Shown: positions 15,070 to 18,972 of the stretch, piece after piece
Numbering within the stretch: the first letter of the stretch is position 1
How the letters are laid out: every line of letters starts with the position of its first letter
Source of the DNA: Muribaculaceae bacterium
GTDB taxonomy: Bacteria > Bacteroidota > Bacteroidia > Bacteroidales > Muribaculaceae
DNA length: 18,972 bases
Assembly (NCBI GenBank): GCA_029056365.1
Contig: JAIDBM010000339.1
Location: 1 to 18,972, forward strand
Direction: 5' to 3'
Position numbers and translations under genes: made by a program
The notes under the pieces: generated by a model
Database searches by the model: none
Told to the model about the DNA's origin: nothing
Seen by the model: only the letters and a program-made list of their open reading frames with translations

Positions 15070-16684
15070 CGATTGAGAAACGTATTATGTATAGCTCGTC
15101 GTTATAGAAGCCGCCTTCTGCAGGGCTGTCGGGCGTTACGAAGTGGAAGCTCGACTGAATTCCGTAGAAAGCATCGTTGCGGGGCACATATTCGCTTTCG
15201 CCCCGGCGCAGATTGTCGATAAGGAAGTGAGCGGTGTCGAAACCGAGCAATGCCGGCGACGGAACCGCATCGACCATAGCTCCTCCGAAATCAGAGTTGT
15301 ATTTTGCCTCGATGTCCTTTACCTGAACAGAGAATGGGTCGAAATAGAAGCGGGTGTATATGGTGGCGCCGAGCCGGTGCAGCATTTCACGGGTAGGGCC
15401 GCGGAAGCTGGTCCAGTCGGGGTATCCGAACAGGCTGTATGTCGAACCGCCTGCCGCATCCTGTATGGCTTCGATAACGGCGCCGGAAATCTTGTTGAAT
15501 TCCGGCAGCGAGCCGCTTGACGGAATCAGTACATAACTTTTGCCGGAGCGCAGTTTCGCCAGATCGTCTGATGTGAGAATATCTGAAAAGTCCAGATTTA
15601 TAACCGGAGTGTCTGTAGTTGAAAAAACATCGGTGAGCTGGTTAATGAAATCGGCTTTGTCCTGTCTGGCTCCGTTTCGTCTGAGCACCACCGGAGTGGC
15701 TCCGGGATACAGTTCTTTTACAGCCATGGCCGCCTTATGCAGCATGGCATCGCTTGGAATATAGCTCTGCAGCATGTGCGGGTTGGTGGTGTAGCTGTTG
15801 TCTTTAACGATGAATGCGTTGAACACATACTGGTTGCCGGAGGCGTGTGAAGCTATGAGAGCAAGCTGTTCCGGGTCGTCGGGCGCTATTATCACCGATG
15901 CGTTGCGGAAGGTGTCCGACTGGCAGAAATTCCGTACCCGTTCTGTCGAGCCTTCGGTGTCGAATGCATATATGTTTATCTGGCCTGATTTGTTTTTGAG
16001 GGAATCGGCGGCCAAAAGCATGCCTTTGTAGAAGTCGGTGGCTATCAGAGCGTGTTTGTCTGACTCCTTGCTGTTAAGCATAAAGGGGAGCATTGCCACA
16101 ATGGAAGCGGCCCTGTCGGCGGCCTGCTCCACGGCATCAGGGCTGTCGTTTGTATCAATAGGCACGATAACCGGGCGTACAGGTGTGAGGGAAAGCCGTT
16201 GGTCGTTCTGGTTGTTCAGGCTTTCGTCGCTTATTTCCTGCTGTATGGCTTCCGAAGGTATTTTGAGTTCCTGGCCAACTTTCACGCCGGAGGCTATCGA
16301 CGGATTTGCTGCCAGAAGCGCATCGCTGCTTACCCCGAGTTTATAGCATATGCCGTAAAACGAATCGCCTTTTTTTACGGTGTATGTGCCGTTGACGGCA
16401 TCTGTGGCTGCTGACGAATTGCCGAGGTCGGGAAATTTGTCGACCGGAAAATATAGAACCTGTCCTTTTTTGACACCGTCGTTTGCCGCCGGATTGTATT
16501 TCACGATTTCATCGCGGCTCAGACCGAGTTCATCGGCAACGCTGTAAAGAGTCTGCTGTCGTCCTACGGTATAGCAGTAGCAGGGTTTTCCGTTGACCTG
16601 TGTCACCGGCAGTTCTACCTTGGCAGAGGCCGACATTATTGAAAGCAGCAGCATTCCTGTTGCTATCAGAGAGCGGAGTTTCAT
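15041..16684 (-). CDS. LysM-domain protein fused to a periplasmic-binding (receptor-family) fold
   Basis: A 547-residue secreted protein. A signal peptide (MKLRSLIATGMLLLSIMSAS, cleavage near residue 21) has no lipobox Cys. Two LysM modules follow at about 37-80 (YTVGRQQTLYSVADELGLSR to VLYFPVD) and 100-142 (YTVKKGDSFYGICYKLGVSS to ELKIPSE), which bind peptidoglycan glycan chains. Residues about 190-540 look like a type 1 periplasmic-binding receptor fold: ASIVAMLPFMLNS, DFYKGMLLAADSL, NASVIIAPDDPEQLALIASH, VLIPSSGSLPEFNKI, YSLFGYPDWTSF, FGGAMVDAVPSPALLGFDTA. This is reminiscent of LpoA-type and ABC receptor proteins; a ligand is not known. ATGA overlap with hisS upstream and a 29-bp overlap with the barrel gene downstream tie it into one operon. 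Confidence 0.9.
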   Translation of the reverse strand: MKLRSLIATGMLLLSIMSASAKVELPVTQVNGKPCYCYTVGRQQTLYSVADELGLSRDEIVKYNPAANDGVKKGQVLYFPVDKFPDLGNSSAATDAVNGTYTVKKGDSFYGICYKLGVSSDALLAANPSIASGVKVGQELKIPSEAIQQEISDESLNNQNDQRLSLTPVRPVIVPIDTNDSPDAVEQAADRAASIVAMLPFMLNSKESDKHALIATDFYKGMLLAADSLKNKSGQINIYAFDTEGSTERVRNFCQSDTFRNASVIIAPDDPEQLALIASHASGNQYVFNAFIVKDNSYTTNPHMLQSYIPSDAMLHKAAMAVKELYPGATPVVLRRNGARQDKADFINQLTDVFSTTDTPVINLDFSDILTSDDLAKLRSGKSYVLIPSSGSLPEFNKISGAVIEAIQDAAGGSTYSLFGYPDWTSFRGPTREMLHRLGATIYTRFYFDPFSVQVKDIEAKYNSDFGGAMVDAVPSPALLGFDTAHFLIDNLRRGESEYVPRNDAFYGIQSSFHFVTPDSPAEGGFYNDELYIIRFSIDGIHTDRLQ

Positions 16685-18051
16685 AGCAGTTCGTTTAATT
16701 TTGAAACAATGTCGCCGAATGCCACGGGAGTTTGCTCGCCAGAGTTCATGTTCTTAAGCGTCAGCTGTTTCTGATTAAGCTCGTTTTCGCCTATAATTGC
16801 CACGAACGGAATGGCAAGGGCATCGGCGTAGGCGAATTGTTTTTTCAGTTTGGCCTGGTCGGGATACAGTTCAGCCGATATGCCGGCCTGCCGGAGTTCT
16901 TTAATAAGCGACAGGGATGCTTCGGCTTCTTTGTCGCCGAAGTTTGCGAACATAACCTTGGTTGAAGCGGCAGCGGAATCGGGATACAGGCCGAGGGTGT
17001 TCAGCACATCGTATATTCTGTCGGCTCCGAACGAAATTCCCACACCCGACACTCCGGGCAGGCCGAATATGCCGGTAAGATTGTCGTATCGGCCGCCTCC
17101 GGTAATTGAACCAATCTCTACATCGAGAGCCTTGACTTCTATGATAGTGCCGGTGTAATAGTTTAACCCGCGTGCAAGGCTCACATCGAGGTCGATTGCC
17201 GCTCTGATGCCGAGCGATGCGGTGGTGTCGCACACCTTGCGCAGTTCTTCCACGCCGAGCGAGCCTGTTTCGCTTGAGTCAAGCAGTGTTGCCAGTTGCT
17301 GCAGGCGTTCGTCGAGTGTGCCGTTTATTTCCAAAATCGGACGCAGGGCGCTTATGGCATTCTGCGACAGACCTTTTTCGGCGAGTTCTTCGTTTACTTT
17401 GTCGATGCCTATTTTTTCAATCTTATCGATTGCCACTGTAATGTCGATGAGTTTGTCGGGTTCGCCTATCAGTTCGGCTATTCCGGCAAGAACCTTGCGG
17501 TTGTTGAGCTTTATGGCTATGCGTATTCCAAGCCTGTGAAACACTTCATCGATCATCTGCAGAAGTTCAACTTCGTTGAGCAGCGAGTCGGAGCCGATTA
17601 CATCGGCATCGCACTGGTAGAATTCGCGATAGCGCCCTTTTTGCGGACGGTCGGCACGCCATACCGGCTGAATCTGGAATCTCCGGAACGGGAACTGCAG
17701 TTCGTTGCGGTGTTGTACAACGAAGCGTGCAAACGGCACCGTGAGGTCGTATCTCAGGCCTTTTTCGCAAATCTGTGCGGCGAGTCTGGCAGTGTTGCCT
17801 TCTTCGATGAGTTTCGGGTCGGCAGCTCGTAGAAAATCGCCGGAATTGAGCACCTTGAACAGAAGTTTGTCGCCTTCCTCGCCATACTTGCCCATAAGGG
17901 TGGAAAGGTTTTCCATGGCAGGTGTTTCAATCTGGCGGTATCCGTAGAGGTTGAATACTTGCCTGATAGTGTCAAAAATATAGTTTCGGCGAGCCATTTC
18001 CTCAGCAGTGAAATCGCGTGTGCCTTTGGGAATAGAGGGTTTCTGTGCCAT
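16681..18051 (-). CDS. hisS: Histidine--tRNA ligase
   Basis: HisRS charges tRNA-His in the cytoplasm and is essential. The 456-residue class II synthetase has motif 1 around residues 30-50 (YGYRQIETPAMENL), an insertion at about 68-96 that I associate with Bacteroidetes enzymes, RYDLTVPFARFV at 100-111, motif 2 at 122-150 (FRRFQIQPVWRADRPQKGRY then EFYQCDAD), the histidine-A signature LARGLNYYTGTI near residue 295, GGGRYDNL, and motif 3 VGISFGADRIYDVL. An anticodon-binding domain closes the protein (VMFANFGDKEAEASLSLIKE onward). Start ATG 18051 (MAQKPSIPKGTRDF) matches the family. It is the first gene of a three-gene operon with the LysM and barrel genes. Confidence 0.97.
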   Translation of the reverse strand: MAQKPSIPKGTRDFTAEEMARRNYIFDTIRQVFNLYGYRQIETPAMENLSTLMGKYGEEGDKLLFKVLNSGDFLRAADPKLIEEGNTARLAAQICEKGLRYDLTVPFARFVVQHRNELQFPFRRFQIQPVWRADRPQKGRYREFYQCDADVIGSDSLLNEVELLQMIDEVFHRLGIRIAIKLNNRKVLAGIAELIGEPDKLIDITVAIDKIEKIGIDKVNEELAEKGLSQNAISALRPILEINGTLDERLQQLATLLDSSETGSLGVEELRKVCDTTASLGIRAAIDLDVSLARGLNYYTGTIIEVKALDVEIGSITGGGRYDNLTGIFGLPGVSGVGISFGADRIYDVLNTLGLYPDSAAASTKVMFANFGDKEAEASLSLIKELRQAGISAELYPDQAKLKKQFAYADALAIPFVAIIGENELNQKQLTLKNMNSGEQTPVAFGDIVSKLNELL

Positions 18052-18100
18052 CGCTTGGTGATTTGTTTCCTGATGCAGAGCCGTCTGTTATAAATACCTT

Positions 18101-18140
18101 CGCCCTGGCGTTGACATTTATTGTCGAACCGGCTCTAAAA
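18101..18140 (+). repeat. Interspersed repeat copy 2
   Basis: Forty bases in the predicted hisS leader. It matches copy 3 (18828-18866, inverted) at 37 of 38 bases and copy 1 (8001-8040) at 35 of 40. It contains the small inverted arms CGCC/GGCG and GACA/TGTC, but these are not kept in all copies. Confidence 0.8.
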
Positions 18141-18145
18141 TAAAT

Positions 18146-18171
18146 AACCGGAACGCCTGGGCGTTCCGGTT
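18146..18171 (-). terminator. Perfect 12-bp-stem hairpin, likely terminator of the PepSY-like gene
   Basis: AACCGGAACGCC, TG, GGCGTTCCGGTT is a perfect inverted repeat. On the minus strand it is followed by the T-rich run TATTTATTTTAG, so it fits an intrinsic terminator about 75 bases past the stop at 18246. It also overlaps the predicted start point of hisS. Confidence 0.65.
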
Positions 18172-18172
18172 G

Positions 18173-18204
18173 CAAAGTTAGTGTTTTTTATTGGTATATG
18201 CAAT
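18173..18204 (-). promoter_or_regulatory. Predicted hisS promoter
   Basis: On the minus strand ATTG (18204-18201), 20 bp, TAACTTTG (18180-18173) fits the -33/-7 pattern with one mismatch in the -33. Transcription would start near 18166, giving a leader of about 115 nt that carries half of the hairpin and repeat copy 2. Confidence 0.5.
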
Positions 18205-18222
18205 TATCGGATTATCCGATAA
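18204..18222. promoter_or_regulatory. 8-bp perfect inverted repeat upstream of hisS, possible operator
   Basis: TTATCGGA, TTA, TCCGATAA is a perfect dyad of operator size touching the -33 element of the hisS promoter and lying 23 bases past the PepSY-like gene stop. It could bind a dimeric regulator or be part of a 3' end; no regulator gene is adjacent. Confidence 0.3.
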
Positions 18223-18245
18223 CCGTTGCTGGAAGTGTAGCCGGG

Positions 18246-18728
18246 TCAGTAGTCTATCTCGAGTATCTCGCCGGAGAGAGAATAGGTAATGTCGTCGGGC
18301 GCGTTTGTTATTAGCGATACTTTATATCCGTTCGCCTTGTAGTCGATTTCATTCACCATGCCGAGATAGCCGTTGTCGTTGAGATGTGCATAGCTTTTTT
18401 CGGGCAGTAGGTCTTTTACAACCTTCAGCGGCAGAATTTGTCCGCGAGGTGCTTCTATCTCATCAATCCGTCCGTCGGCAAGAAAGGTTATCTCAGTACC
18501 GTCGGTCATGCGCAGTTCATATTCATTGTCTGAGAACTCCTTTACCAGTGAGGCGCATTGCTGGTCGGGGTAGTATTTTCTCAGGAAGTCCTGTGCTTTC
18601 TGAGGCAGTTCGGAAGGGGGAACCGAGCCTGCGATGGCGATTCCCGGTCCGCCCTGCGGTATCTGTGCGTATGATGTCGCCGATAATGCAGCCAATGCCG
18701 TCAGGACAATCATTGTTTTTGATTTCAT
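18246..18728 (-). CDS. PepSY-like domain periplasmic protein
   Basis: A 160-residue exported protein. The signal peptide MKSKTMIVLTALAALSATSYA would be cleaved before QIPQGG; there is no lipobox. Two similar units follow: SELPQKAQDFLRKYYPDQQC followed by ASLVKEFSDNEYELRMTDGTEI and FLADGRIDEI, then LPLKVVKDLLPEKSYAHLND to YKVSLITNAPDDITYSLSGE and ILEIDY. Each has helix-strand-strand with a closing 'G+I-EI' turn, the pattern of the Bacteroidetes PepSY_like (former DUF2874) family, which has a BLIP-like fold. No enzymatic residues are known. Start ATG 18728 is clear. I found no consensus promoter upstream. It ends at the hairpin 18146-18171. Confidence 0.88.
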   Translation of the reverse strand: MKSKTMIVLTALAALSATSYAQIPQGGPGIAIAGSVPPSELPQKAQDFLRKYYPDQQCASLVKEFSDNEYELRMTDGTEITFLADGRIDEIEAPRGQILPLKVVKDLLPEKSYAHLNDNGYLGMVNEIDYKANGYKVSLITNAPDDITYSLSGEILEIDY

Positions 18729-18732
18729 CGTA

Positions 18733-18759
18733 GTTATAGTTTTGTTTTTAAGCTATAAC
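18733..18759. promoter_or_regulatory. Inverted repeat in the leader of the PepSY-like gene
   Basis: GTTATAG (18733-18739) and CTATAAC (18753-18759) form a 7-bp dyad with a 13-base spacer immediately before the start codon. It could be a leader stem or an operator. The AT-rich setting makes chance quite possible. Confidence 0.25.
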
Positions 18760-18827
18760 GTTTTTAGAGGCAAAAGGTTTGGGGCATGGTGCATCAGGAA
18801 ATAGCGCAGCGGTAATACATCAAGAGG

Positions 18828-18866
18828 TTAGAGCCGGTTCGACAATAAATGTTAACGCCAGGGCGG
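18828..18866 (-). repeat. Interspersed repeat copy 3 (inverted)
   Basis: On the minus strand this copy is 37/38 identical to 18101-18138, with the single change GTTGACA to GTTAACA. It sits 100 bp upstream of the PepSY-like gene. Confidence 0.8.
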
Positions 18867-18972
18867 TCAGTCTTTGAGTGATTTTTTTCGGACTCCGATG
18901 GAGCAGTGCCTTTGCACTGTGACTGAGGAGTACGGGAAAAAGCGCCAAAGAATGGCCGAGGCGATGGTATTT
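18856..18972 (+). other. Open reading frame at right edge, possible partial gene
   Basis: In the frame of ATG 18898 the sequence is open from 18856 to the window edge: SLSDFFRTPMEQCLCTV, then TEEYGKKRQRMAEAMVF. The composition (charged, with helix-forming C-terminal part) looks more like coding than chance, but 39 codons are too few to decide and I recognise no family. The minus strand is also largely open here, so orientation is uncertain. Confidence 0.25.

Noticed and set aside
18828..18866. Possible tRNA T-arm (GGTTCGA) in repeat copy 3 and copy 2
   Set aside because: The flanking bases do not form a T-stem and no acceptor, D or anticodon arms are found.
8001..18866. CRISPR array from the three repeat copies
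   Set aside because: Copies are separated by 10 kb and 0.7 kb, one is inverted and there are no cas genes.

Overview
The window reads as chromosomal DNA from a gut Bacteroidales, most likely Muribaculaceae-like (family is an inference). The evidence is several TAnnTTTG (-7) boxes, two with a TTTG (-33) partner at 19 bp, weak Shine-Dalgarno sequences, a Bacteroidetes-type long PurM, a PorT-type outer membrane protein, a DUF3332 lipoprotein and a PepSY-like protein. GC content is moderate, apart from the first ~90 bases, which are a nearly pure G/C low-complexity tract that looks like a contig-end artefact.

Layout. (1) 1-1095, minus strand: the N-terminal third of an acetyl-CoA hydrolase / succinate CoA-transferase running off the left edge, preceded by a small membrane protein. 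(2) A compact divergent promoter near 1103-1162 separates these from plus-strand miaB, which overlaps a lipoprotein gene by ATGA. (3) A minus-strand AI-2E family permease (3448-4641) and a plus-strand MFS transporter (4754-6472) diverge from a second compact promoter region. (4) A bidirectional terminator (6520-6551) separates the MFS gene from a convergent 56-residue 2[4Fe-4S] ferredoxin. (5) 6955-14260, all plus: a coiled-coil membrane protein, MgtC/SapB protein, CPA2 cation:proton antiporter with two TrkA_C domains, PurM, an MltF-like lytic transglycosylase lipoprotein and a DUF3332 lipoprotein. (6) After a long convergent hairpin, a minus-strand hisS - LysM/periplasmic-binding lipid-envelope gene - PorT-like barrel operon (18051 to 14338) and a PepSY-like periplasmic protein (18728 to 18246).

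Most of the window is ordinary housekeeping and cell-envelope content and I see no phage, IS, CRISPR or defence island. The least explained element is a short interspersed repeat of about 38-40 bp present three times (8001-8040, 18101-18140, 18828-18866) in intergenic DNA next to gene starts. Two copies are 37/38 identical although 690 bp apart and inverted. Other points worth checking are the two overlapping divergent promoters, the hairpin/promoter/inverted-repeat stack upstream of hisS, the LysM plus receptor-fold protein tied to hisS, and a short open frame at the right edge.
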